Shown here: piece after piece, positions 31,511 through 38,737 of the stretch | Layout: each line of letters begins with the position of its first letter | How positions within the stretch are numbered: position 1 is the first letter of the stretch | Source: Promethearchaeota archaeon Loki_b32 | GTDB taxonomy: Archaea > Asgardarchaeota > Lokiarchaeia > Sigyniarchaeales > SOKP01 | Assembly: GCA_005223125.1 (NCBI GenBank) | Contig: NJBH01000036.1 | Location: 1 to 38,737 of the forward strand | Direction: 5' to 3' | Length of the DNA: 38,737 bases | The notes under the pieces: model-generated | What the model was told of the DNA's origin: nothing | The model's database searches: none | What the model saw: the letters and a program-made list of their open reading frames with translations, nothing else | Translations under genes and position numbers: made by a program

Positions 31511-32221
31511 TTAAAATTTCTTGGTTATTTGGTTTCTATATTTAATGTATTCTTTCAAATGCTTAATCTTTTCAAGTTTAAAGCGTTCTAACCCTAATTC
31601 AGACATGTTAAATCCATAGACCTTTTCAATGAATATTGTTATTAAATAAGCCGTTGCTCCCCAAATAGTATATTTTTGTCCACTAGTATCATCAATATAA
31701 TTGAAGTAAAAAATGGGAAATTTTCTTTCTTCAATATCAACAGATTGTTCTCTAAAATTAATTTTGCTTGTGAAAAAATCTATTGGAATTTTTAAGATTC
31801 TTTGAACTTCTCTCTCATCTTTAATTAACACTTGATTTTTATCGATGAGCCCTAAAAAAGGTGTAATGATATATCGAGTCATAGTGGGAAAATCATCTAA
31901 ACACCCTAATATCTTAACTTTCTCACGAGGTACCCCAATTTCTTCTTCTGTTTCTCTTAAAGCAGTATCCTTTAAAGAAGAATCTAACAAATATTCAAAT
32001 TTTCCTCCCGGAAATGACATTTCTCCTCTATGCCTGCTACCTCTATTCGATCTATGAATTAATATTAATTCATATGGTTTATCTTCATAAGGAATTATTG
32101 AAAAAAGAACAGCAGAACTTGTAAAAAAATCATCTTTTATAGAAATTCGTTGAGGTGAATCACATGGAAATATTGCTTTTTTCAGTAGATTTTCATCGAA
32201 AACTAAGTTTATGTTATCCAT
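31511..32221 (-). CDS. Nudix hydrolase, CoA pyrophosphatase (NudL) type
   Basis: A 236-residue Nudix protein. The CoA-pyrophosphatase signature is visible as HRSNRGSRHRGEMSFPGG. The Nudix box follows: GGKFEYLLDSSLKDTALRET leading to EEEIGV. FPTMTRYIITPFLG is also typical of NudL/YeaB proteins, which cleave coenzyme A to phosphopantetheine and 3',5'-ADP. I take ATG 32221 over the upstream in-frame TTG at 32233. It is divergent from the small zinc protein at 32306. Confidence 0.87.
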   Translation of the reverse strand: MDNINLVFDENLLKKAIFPCDSPQRISIKDDFFTSSAVLFSIIPYEDKPYELILIHRSNRGSRHRGEMSFPGGKFEYLLDSSLKDTALRETEEEIGVPREKVKILGCLDDFPTMTRYIITPFLGLIDKNQVLIKDEREVQRILKIPIDFFTSKINFREQSVDIEERKFPIFYFNYIDDTSGQKYTIWGATAYLITIFIEKVYGFNMSELGLERFKLEKIKHLKEYIKYRNQITKKF

Positions 32222-32305
32222 TTGTTTTAGCAAAAATTTTAAGATATTAAATATTAAAGAAACATAATATTTTATTCTAAAAAAGTTTTTAGCAAGTGTT
32301 TAACC

Positions 32306-32605
32306 ATGAAACTTCCGAAGGAACTTAAAGATAAAAGCGATTTAGGCGGATCTGCTAAAAAGAGGGAATGTTCAATAATCGGTTGTGGTGAAGAAGCTAT
32401 TCGATCGCTTTCTGAAAATGCTTGGAAAAAATTTGTCGAAAAATCAGGCTTAAAATATAGTATGAATTCACGACATAAAATTTTTTTATGTAAAGCCCAT
32501 TATAATCAATCAAATAAGTATAGAAAATCCCAAGAAAAGATATTTCAGAAAAAGGGATTTCTAGATAATTCCACAGCTGTTAAAAAAGGAAAATGGGATT
32601 ATTAA
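32306..32605 (+). CDS. small putative zinc-binding protein
   Basis: A 99-residue basic protein with C-x5-C-like spacing (CSIIGC at 22-27) and a later Cys-x2-His (LCKAH at about 61-65). Together these could form one treble-clef-like zinc site. Rich in lysine, with FLCKAHYNQSNKYRKSQEK at the C-terminal half. I do not recognise the family. Its last codons overlap convergently with the small membrane protein gene at 32602-32727. Confidence 0.65.
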   Translation: MKLPKELKDKSDLGGSAKKRECSIIGCGEEAIRSLSENAWKKFVEKSGLKYSMNSRHKIFLCKAHYNQSNKYRKSQEKIFQKKGFLDNSTAVKKGKWDY

Positions 32606-32727
32606 GGAATTACAGCCATTTTATCATATAAAGAGTTTATTAAAAAATGTTGTCCTTGTATAATTCCAATCGTTAAAAGTGATAATCCAATAAGCAGAAT
32701 AAATATAGCAATTATTTTGTTTCTCAT
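32602..32727 (-). CDS. 41-residue single-helix membrane protein
   Basis: ATG at 32727 to TAA at 32602-32604. The sequence MRNKIIAIFILLIGLSLLTI continues GIIQGQHFLINSLYDKMAVIP. One hydrophobic helix after a positive N-terminus predicts a membrane anchor or microprotein. It is convergent with the previous gene and overlaps it by 4 nt. Small size limits confidence, but the helix and start context look real. Confidence 0.5.
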   Translation of the reverse strand: MRNKIIAIFILLIGLSLLTIGIIQGQHFLINSLYDKMAVIP

Positions 32728-32778
32728 AGTTATCTTATATTAAAATTTTTCTTAATAAAAATATTTTTACACTTCAGC

Positions 32779-33657
32779 CTATTTTGTCAATTTTTCTAAT
32801 GTTTTAATTTTGGTATTGATTTTTTTCAGTCTAAGGTCAAAATCCTTGTCGCTTTCCTTGAATTCTTCTTCCGTAATCTCTTTTGCGTGAAATCTACCTT
32901 TTGTAAGCTTTCTCTCTCCAGACATTTCTGCTTTTTCCAACTTTAAATCTTGAATCCATAATTTCATCCCTACTAGTAGATCATCTCTTTCTTCTTCTAG
33001 ACTTTGTTTTTCTTGCTTATATTTTTCTCTTAGTTTTTCAAAAGATTCTCTATCAACTTTATGTAATTTATGTTCTCTTGTTAGATTCTCAAGTTGAAAC
33101 ACCTTTGTTTCTATATCATTATTTATCCTCTGAACGATAAATGGTTCCTCTAAACTTTGCTTGACTACACTTTCTTTTTGCTTCAATTCATTAAATAAGG
33201 TTTTTACAGCCTCTAATTTTATATTTACTTCTTTTTTAAAATCAAGATCATATTCATACCTTGCATCCTTAGTGGATTTTGAAATTTCAGTTAATTTATC
33301 CGCAAGAATTTTTTTATTTAGTTGAAGATCATTATACTCAATATAATAAACCATTTGTTCTTTTACTTCTTCTGGGAGAGGTTTTACTTCTCTTTTTTCT
33401 TTGATTTTTCCAAATTTCTTTTTAGGTTCTTGTGTTATCTCGATATCCACATCTTCTTCCTTTTGTTCTTCTTTTGCTTCAAGTTCTTCCTGTTTCTTCT
33501 CAAATTTTTCTTTTTCTTTTTCTTTCTTAGTATCTTTGATTTCCGGTTTTTTTTCACGTTTTGGGATATCTGTAAGCATAGGTTTACCACAAACGATACA
33601 GAACTTATCATTTTCACGAATTGGTTGACCACAATAAGGACAAAATTTTGGGCTCAT
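32779..33657 (-). CDS. zinc-ribbon / coiled-coil protein
   Basis: A 292-residue protein. A zinc ribbon at the N-terminus (CPYCGQ at 6-11, CIVCGK at 20-25) is followed by a low-complexity lysine/glutamate linker (about 33-95). A long coiled coil then covers most of 100-292. There is a tryptophan motif MKLWIQDLKLEK near 231-242. No enzymatic motif is present. Such proteins may act as scaffolds or adaptors in archaea; I cannot name the family. It is divergent from the selB gene, with 164 nt between their starts. Confidence 0.7.
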   Translation of the reverse strand: MSPKFCPYCGQPIRENDKFCIVCGKPMLTDIPKREKKPEIKDTKKEKEKEKFEKKQEELEAKEEQKEEDVDIEITQEPKKKFGKIKEKREVKPLPEEVKEQMVYYIEYNDLQLNKKILADKLTEISKSTKDARYEYDLDFKKEVNIKLEAVKTLFNELKQKESVVKQSLEEPFIVQRINNDIETKVFQLENLTREHKLHKVDRESFEKLREKYKQEKQSLEEERDDLLVGMKLWIQDLKLEKAEMSGERKLTKGRFHAKEITEEEFKESDKDFDLRLKKINTKIKTLEKLTK

Positions 33658-33821
33658 TTCTTCACCATTAAAATATAGTTAATAAAGTATATGTTATCTT
33701 AAATTACAATTATAATTAAAATTAATTGAGTCCGATTTTTGAAATTTCATACAAAACTCTGAATTTTTAGATAAATTCAATAACAAGATATAAATTTTTT
33801 TTAATTTTTTAGTTATTAAAG

Positions 33822-35240
33822 ATGGAAAATGAAAAGAAAATCCCAATACACATTGGATTGTTTGGGCATATTGATTCTGGAAAAACTAAAATTGCTTCAG
33901 TACTCAGTGAAATAATTTCTACAGCTGGACTTGATGCTCATCCACAAAGCAAAGAACGAGGTATAACTATTGATTTAGGTTTTACCAGTTTTTTACTTGA
34001 CAAATATTTAATTACATTAGTAGATGGTCCAGGTCACGCTGATTTAATAAAGATTAGTGCTTCTTCTGCAGAAATTATTGATTGCGCTTTAGTTGTTATT
34101 GATATTAATAAAGGACCTCAAGTTCAAACTGGAGAACATCTCATTTTGATTGAATCACTTAAAATCAATAAAATAATTGTTGTTATTAATAAAATTGATA
34201 TATTTTCTGGAGATATTGATGAAGAGTTAAAAAAAATAAGAGAATTTTTCGGATCTACTAGTTTTGGTTACGAAGTACCAATTTTTGCTGTGTCTGCGAA
34301 AGAAAAAGCTGGATTTGAAGAACTAAAAAACGGTATATTAGAAACTATAAACTCTTTCCAAATAGAAAGAAATACAAAAGGAGATATAATAATTCCTATT
34401 GATCATCATTTCCCAATTAAAGGAATGGGAGCAATATTAACAGGTACAATTTTGAGTGGGATATTAAAAGTAAATCAAAATTTAGAAGTTATACCAGTAA
34501 AGACTTCTGGTAGAGTTAAAAGTATTCAAATATTCCATCAAAATGTTGATAGTGCTAATGCTGGTGATAGAGTTGGGATTAATATAAAAGGGTTAGATTT
34601 GAAAAAGATTTATCGTGGTTGTTATGCTACAAATAACCCTAATGCTTTTGATTATTGTAATGTATTTGAAGTAAAAGTAAACAATAATAAACTATTCAAA
34701 CCAAAAACAGGCTTTGGAACCCAAATCCACATTACTATTGGGATGGTAACTACTACTGGAAATGTTTATCCTTTTTATGATTTGGATGGAAAGTTGATTC
34801 AAACAACAGCTTCAAATAAAAATAGGGGTTTTAGGGCAATAATATTATTAAAGGAAAAAGTTTTAATTAGAAAAGAGAAACATATTATGCTTCTAAGCCG
34901 ATTAGATCTACCTCCCACTACTTTGAGAATACTAGGATCAGCAGAGTTGTTGAAAATATATGAAGAACCACCAGTATTTTATAAATATAAAACAAAAAAA
35001 GGAGTTATCAAAAATCCAGATCATCCTCAGGGAATTGTATGTTTAGGCTTGGCACAAAGCGCTACTGGCGCAAAAAAAATAGTAGGAAAATCATTAGAAC
35101 CTCCCTTCACTAAAATATTAGATACGTTTGGTACTAAAGGTGCTATTATCGTGGGTATTAGTGATAATGAAAAAAGGGTAAAGAAAGGAGATCCCGTTTT
35201 TCTAAAAGAATTAAGAAATTTTCGACTAAAAAACATTTAA
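33822..35240 (+). CDS. selB: selenocysteine-specific elongation factor SelB (EFSec)
   Basis: A 472-residue GTPase that delivers Sec-tRNA(Sec) to UGA codons with a SECIS element. G1 is GHIDSGKT (15-22). The switch region KERGITIDLGF follows, G3 is VDGPGHADL, and G4 is VINKIDIF. EF-Tu-like domains 2 and 3 follow (IPIDHHFPIKGMGAILTGT). The C-terminal domain 4 is short and lacks the winged helices of bacterial SelB, as in archaeal and eukaryotic EFSec. The Roadblock gene starts 31 nt downstream. With SepSecS and tRNA-Sec about 6 kb away it shows that the organism encodes selenocysteine. Confidence 0.94.
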   Translation: MENEKKIPIHIGLFGHIDSGKTKIASVLSEIISTAGLDAHPQSKERGITIDLGFTSFLLDKYLITLVDGPGHADLIKISASSAEIIDCALVVIDINKGPQVQTGEHLILIESLKINKIIVVINKIDIFSGDIDEELKKIREFFGSTSFGYEVPIFAVSAKEKAGFEELKNGILETINSFQIERNTKGDIIIPIDHHFPIKGMGAILTGTILSGILKVNQNLEVIPVKTSGRVKSIQIFHQNVDSANAGDRVGINIKGLDLKKIYRGCYATNNPNAFDYCNVFEVKVNNNKLFKPKTGFGTQIHITIGMVTTTGNVYPFYDLDGKLIQTTASNKNRGFRAIILLKEKVLIRKEKHIMLLSRLDLPPTTLRILGSAELLKIYEEPPVFYKYKTKKGVIKNPDHPQGIVCLGLAQSATGAKKIVGKSLEPPFTKILDTFGTKGAIIVGISDNEKRVKKGDPVFLKELRNFRLKNI

Positions 35241-35271
35241 ATGCTCATAAATTAATATTATCTTAATAGAG

Positions 35272-35715
35272 GTGTTAAAAATAGAACAAGCTAAAGATTC
35301 TGAAATTGATATCAGCCAAGAGATTCTTGATGAGTTAATGCGTAATTTAGAAAATTTAGAAGCTTCAACGGATTTAGAAGGATCTGCCGTGGTTTCAAAA
35401 ACAGGGCTAAGAATTGCGAGTTCTGAAACTGCGGATGTTGTTTGGGACATTTATAGTGCGAGCCCAGCAACCTTGATTTCATTAGGAGAAAAGATAAGTC
35501 AAGGATTACAGCAAGGAGAGTTGAGAGATATTGTGATTCGAGGAACTAAAGGATATACAATAATTTTAGTTGGATCAGCAGAAAATAATTTCATGTTATT
35601 TACAAATTGTAAAAAAGGATATAAATTGGGCTACTATTTCCATAAGATTCGAAAAGCTTTCAGAGAAATGGAACCTGTTTTACAGAAAATTGAAACAAAA
35701 GATATAACCTATTAG
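35272..35715 (+). CDS. roadblock/LC7 domain protein
   Basis: A 147-residue protein with the roadblock fold: a first helix (SQEILDELMRNLENLEAST), strand LEGSAVVSKTGLRIAS, the long helix ISLGEKISQGL, and strands IVIRGTKGYTIILVG and NNFMLFTNC. Such proteins regulate small GTPases in eukaryotes and bacteria. The listed start is GTG 35272, which is itself part of GAGGTG; if that run is the Shine-Dalgarno sequence, translation would begin slightly later, possibly at ATA 35281. It follows selB by 31 nt, probably co-transcribed. Confidence 0.85.
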   Translation: MLKIEQAKDSEIDISQEILDELMRNLENLEASTDLEGSAVVSKTGLRIASSETADVVWDIYSASPATLISLGEKISQGLQQGELRDIVIRGTKGYTIILVGSAENNFMLFTNCKKGYKLGYYFHKIRKAFREMEPVLQKIETKDITY

Positions 35716-35783
35716 AATATCCTAGTTTATTTCTAGTTTTAATATAAATTAAATATAAAAAATAAAGAAAAAGAATTTCATTT

Positions 35784-37562
35784 TTAGTTGGTAGTCCATA
35801 TGACAATATCACCATCTTCTAAATTGTATTTATTAGCTGATACTCCTGGAGATATATCATTAACAGAATAAAGCCAGCCTTTTTCAATGCCATTAACACT
35901 TTCTACAATAATTCCCCTTTCACCATAATCAGTGATTTCAACCTCACACCATTTAGATAATGCATCAAATGCCGTTGTATCGTAATCTGATAACGTAAAA
36001 TTTTCCCATGTCGCTATTGTTCCATTTCCGTAATCAACTATTAGAGTTATGTCACTAACTTCTCTTAAAGGTGTATTTACTTCACCGACTTCTATACTAG
36101 AAGTAAAAACGAAAAATGATGTAAAACTAGCTACAGCTATAACTGCAATTAATATGTATTTATTGAATTTCTTTAAATCTGTTTTGAATCTTGATGCTAT
36201 AAGAGAACCAGCAATTATCAGAATACTTATCGAAATAATAACTATATAAGGAAGAATTTTTAGGAAAAAATTTGGAGTTGGACTAATTTCTTCTCCCGTT
36301 GATTCCCATGGCACGTAATCATCTATTGTCATTTCAAGTAAATAATCCCCTATTGAGGTATAAGCCCAAAGTAATAGTCCTGTTCGTTTCTCGTAAATCA
36401 AACTTGTCTCTTGTTCTCCATCAGTTTGATCAAATGTGATTTTAATAATTAAGGGCGTTTCTTCGATTGTAACTAAGCCATTTGCGAAACCTGATGCTTC
36501 TTGGATTGCTAATATCTTTACTCTTGTTAAATTATCAATAATTTGTAGAAGTAAACCAGGTTGGAAGTAGTTGTACCCTAGTGTAAAAGCCCAACCCAAC
36601 TCACTATTAGATCTATTAGCTATTGTAAAATTTGTCGTTAAAATACCAGTTTTATTCTCTACTATTTCAATATCAAACCAAGGAATTGGATCATCTATTA
36701 CATTACCCCAATCATTTGGATCTTTATTATAATAGCCCGTTAAATTAGCAATTATCTGCCCTCCAGAATTGGTATTCCAATCTCCCTCAAATCCTCCTGT
36801 TAAATTATACCAACCTGTAGCTCCACTAAATTGGATGACATTATAAATAAAGCTATCCCCAAGGGTAAAATTTAATGATTTTATTTCAAGTAAATATCCC
36901 AAAACACTTGTTTTCGCCCAAACCAACAACCCCGTCCACTTATCATATATTAAGTAGGTTTTTTGTTCTACTCCGCCAATCTGCTCAAAACCAACATAAA
37001 AGAAATTGTAACTTTCTTCAACATTTACATCTCCTATACTATAAAATCCTCCAGGATCAGATTGGTTTAAAGCTAGCTCTTTTATATATGTTAGATTTTC
37101 ATTCGGTATTAAAAATCCCGGTTGGAAATTGTTATATCCGAGAGCAAGAGCTCTCGAAACTTCGCTATTGGATTTATTGCTTAATGTAAAATTTGTGTTG
37201 AGAACTCCCAGATTATTCTCTAATATTTCAATGTCAAACCAAGGGATTGGATCTTCGAAAATGTTTCCCCAATCACCTGACTCTTTATTGTAAAAATCCG
37301 TAAAGTTAATTACAATTTGACCATTAGTATTAGTCTTCCAATCTCCTTCATATGAATCAGGCCATGGAGAAAAATTGTACCATGCTGCAGTATCACCGAA
37401 TTGAAGTACTTCATATACATAGGTATCATTAAAATTGAGATTTTGGGAATATGATTCCGGAATAGTTGGAACAGCCTTTACTAAAGGGATAGAACCGGCA
37501 TAGAGTAATTGAATAAATATTAAAATCGAAATGAAGTATATTGCTTTTTTAGGATTTTTCAT
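35784..37562 (-). CDS. secreted/membrane protein with duplicated domain and C-terminal DUF4430
   Basis: A 592-residue protein. A signal peptide occupies residues 1-31. Two copies of an extracellular domain of about 190 residues follow: DPIPWFDIEILENN and DPIPWFDIEIVENK mark the same point, as do GLLVWAKTS and GLLLWAYTS. Two hydrophobic helices come near 425-450 and 465-485. The C-terminal 100 residues look like DUF4430, ending GWLYSVND, then NKYNLEDGDIVIWTTN, a transcobalamin-like ligand-binding fold. Many NxS/T sites suggest a glycosylated surface protein. The ligand is unknown. Confidence 0.8.
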   Translation of the reverse strand: MKNPKKAIYFISILIFIQLLYAGSIPLVKAVPTIPESYSQNLNFNDTYVYEVLQFGDTAAWYNFSPWPDSYEGDWKTNTNGQIVINFTDFYNKESGDWGNIFEDPIPWFDIEILENNLGVLNTNFTLSNKSNSEVSRALALGYNNFQPGFLIPNENLTYIKELALNQSDPGGFYSIGDVNVEESYNFFYVGFEQIGGVEQKTYLIYDKWTGLLVWAKTSVLGYLLEIKSLNFTLGDSFIYNVIQFSGATGWYNLTGGFEGDWNTNSGGQIIANLTGYYNKDPNDWGNVIDDPIPWFDIEIVENKTGILTTNFTIANRSNSELGWAFTLGYNYFQPGLLLQIIDNLTRVKILAIQEASGFANGLVTIEETPLIIKITFDQTDGEQETSLIYEKRTGLLLWAYTSIGDYLLEMTIDDYVPWESTGEEISPTPNFFLKILPYIVIISISILIIAGSLIASRFKTDLKKFNKYILIAVIAVASFTSFFVFTSSIEVGEVNTPLREVSDITLIVDYGNGTIATWENFTLSDYDTTAFDALSKWCEVEITDYGERGIIVESVNGIEKGWLYSVNDISPGVSANKYNLEDGDIVIWTTN

Positions 37563-37727
37563 TGATTTTATTCACGTTTTTCTAAAAATTTTTGTTAACT
37601 TAGATTTTATTTATAGGATAAGTTACCTAGGAAACTTAACCTAGATAAAAATAATATTATTTCTTTTTTTAATATTTCGATAATCCAAATAATGCTATTA
37701 AAATGAAGAGGTTTGAAAGAGAAGAAG

Positions 37728-38100
37728 TTCCACTCGACAGAAAAGAAAAAGCGTGATCGTCTTAGTCGTGAAAACCGACTTCAAAAAGCCGAAGGCGCGC
37801 TGACCAATTTGATCGGAAAGCTCAACCACCGGAAGCTCAAGACCGAAAAACAAATACTGGAGCGCGTCGATATTAGACCAATATAAGGTAGAATCCTTCT
37901 ATCACATCAACCTTTTGAAGTTAAAACAGTCATACTCCGTGCAAGCGGGAAAAGGGAGACCCGGAAAGCACACCCGATACGTTACTCGACATAAGACGAT
38001 CTACTCCTTGGCGTGGACGAGGAACGACAGAGCACTCAAGAACGAGCAACGATTGGACGGCGTATTTCCACTGGTTTGCCCGTCCACTGTGGAATTTTTG
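37728..38100 (+). mobile_element. degenerate IS transposase fragment (IS1634/IS4-like)
   Basis: A first frame (37728-37886) encodes KKKRDRLSRENRLQKAEGAL and LKTEKQILERVDI, then stops. The +1-shifted frame continues from about 37882 with YKVESFYHINLLK, KGRPGKHTRYVT, YSLAWTRND and LDGVFPLV. The GRPG-(K/P)xT-x-Y and 'LDGxFPL' elements are typical of IS1634-like DDE transposases. The N-terminal catalytic part and the C-terminal helix are missing and the frame is broken, so it is a dead remnant. GC content is clearly higher than in the preceding 37 kb. Confidence 0.75.
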
Positions 38101-38225
38101 TTTGAATGCGATATTGACAGGTTTGTTGTACAGCTGTTTTCTGAAATTCTGATAGGTGGTGCCTGGAGTACATACGACCATTTTACCGCCGGGCCAGGAT
38201 ACAGCCATTCGTCTCTCACCCTCGG
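38101..38225. other. unassigned sequence between IS remnant and FG-GAP fragment
   Basis: No gene I can support. A minus-strand frame contains MAVSWPGGKMVVCTPGTTYQ without a recognisable family. This segment probably contains the junction between the IS fragment and the next gene. Confidence 0.4.
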
Positions 38226-38504
38226 CTAACCACTTGCCGGACTGAAAATATTGTTCCCGATATTTTCGAAAAAGTAGAGACCATTCGACGGCTTGTCGCT
38301 GGTGGAGACCAGCAGGTCGGTATCCCCATCCTGGTCCCAGTCAACCGGGATAGGATTGGCCCAGAGACCTACACCCAGATCAACGATCAGGTCGGGATTG
38401 TTATATTTTAAACGAATGGTTTCCGGACTGTCAATATCTTTAAACCTACCGGTAGAGGTACTGGATACAAAAGCCGTTACTAGCAATAAATAGTACAAAT
38501 TCAT
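38226..38504 (-). pseudogene. FG-GAP/VCBS-type secreted protein, truncated
   Basis: The 92-residue frame starts with a signal peptide (MNLYYLLLVTAFVSSTSTG). It continues with an integrin-like repeat: PIPVDWDQDGDTDLLVSTSD, the calcium-binding DxDxDGxxD loop, and LYFFENIGNN. Proteins of this type are usually several hundred residues long. Here the frame stops at TAG soon after the first repeat, at the border with the IS remnant. It lies 12 nt after the stop of the preceding partial gene. Style and base composition suggest a bacterial (Bacteroidota/Planctomycete-like) source, which is inference. Confidence 0.65.
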
Positions 38505-38516
38505 TTTTGTGGTGCT

Positions 38517-38737
38517 TTATTCAATAAATCCGTGATGACATGCCATATAATATGGTAGAAGATATATGGTCCCTTCATGTTCGGAATAACCGCTTCCTTC
38601 TGTTGCATCAAGGGCGAATCCATCACGATCCAGCCTCACATGACAACGTTCATCAATGGGCAGGGCTTTCCCGTCAACATGCCAGCCTGTTTTTTGCAGG
38701 TGCTCATCTGCCTGTTCAAATGTGTTATCCGGACGTT
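38517..38737 (-). CDS. partial CDS at window edge, function unknown
   Basis: A frame open from the window edge to TAA at 38517-38519 gives the last 72 residues of a protein. It includes EQADEHLQKTGWHVDGKALP, then RCHVRLDRDGFALDATEGSG and YLLPYYMACHHGFIE. The N-terminus is outside the window. I do not recognise the family; a secreted or carbohydrate-active enzyme is possible. Codon choice (GGC, CTG, CGT) differs from the AT-rich genes before 37.6 kb. Confidence 0.55.
   Translation of the reverse strand, partial: RPDNTFEQADEHLQKTGWHVDGKALPIDERCHVRLDRDGFALDATEGSGYSEHEGTIYLLPYYMACHHGFIE

Noticed and set aside
33322-33678. Plus-strand and alternative minus-strand open frames over the zinc-ribbon/coiled-coil gene.
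   Set aside because: They are low-complexity Phe/Ser/Lys runs caused by the Lys/Glu-rich coding sequence on the minus strand.
1-38737. CRISPR arrays, rRNA genes and prophage clusters.
   Set aside because: No regularly spaced repeats, no rRNA signatures and no phage structural genes were seen.

Overview
The window is most likely from an Asgard archaeon of the Lokiarchaeia type. It is AT-rich and carries an archaeal ribosomal operon (L11-L1-L10-L12), SecY, an EMC3/Oxa1-like DUF106 protein and the L34e-cmk-L14e cluster. Beside these are 'eukaryotic-signature' families: a Rag/Gtr-like GTPase, a roadblock/LC7 protein and longin-like domains. It also has an archaeal/eukaryotic-style selenocysteine system: SepSecS, SelB/EFSec and a tRNA-Sec with the 9/4 fold. 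This taxonomic call is inference from gene content.

Layout. 1-7.9 kb: flavin reductase-like protein, shikimate kinase, a zinc-ribbon gene split by a small intron, Rag-like GTPase, a divergent response regulator/histidine kinase pair, GH57, 3-dehydroquinase and adenylate kinase. 7.9-12.2 kb: P-loop-like protein, ThiW-like transporter, two tandem FAH-family proteins, CheB and a tiny HTH-like protein. 12.3-17.5 kb: the L11-L1-L10-L12 operon (L11 carries an intron), a candidate structured RNA, SecY and DUF106. 17.5-26.2 kb: tRNA-Ser, L14e, cmk, L34e, unknown and membrane proteins, RtcA, a Nudix-NMNAT fusion, SAM hydrolase, a longin/TPR-like protein, two coiled-coil proteins and tRNA-Ile(UAU). 26.3-35.7 kb: an unknown gene, SepSecS, tRNA-Sec, an interrupted LAGLIDADG endonuclease, aldo/keto reductase with ferredoxin tail, NudL-type Nudix, small zinc proteins, SelB and roadblock. 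35.8-37.6 kb: a secreted duplicated protein ending in DUF4430. From about 37.7 kb to the end the composition changes: a decayed IS transposase and pieces of genes that look bacterial, so either recent transfer or an assembly chimera.

The most striking signal is a class of very short (17-54 nt, mostly 28-30 nt) bulge-helix-bulge introns in both tRNA and protein genes. In L11 (28 nt) and in a 56-residue zinc-ribbon gene (29 nt), removing the segment restores the reading frame and the expected protein. The junctions lie in two 3-nt bulges separated by a 4-bp helix, as the archaeal splicing endonuclease requires. The same geometry fits both tRNA-Ser introns. tRNA-Sec and tRNA-Ile also each carry two insertions, including ones in the D and T loops. 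Two further genes, L34e and the second FAH copy, have no ATG/GTG/TTG where homology puts their start; an isoleucine codon stands there instead.
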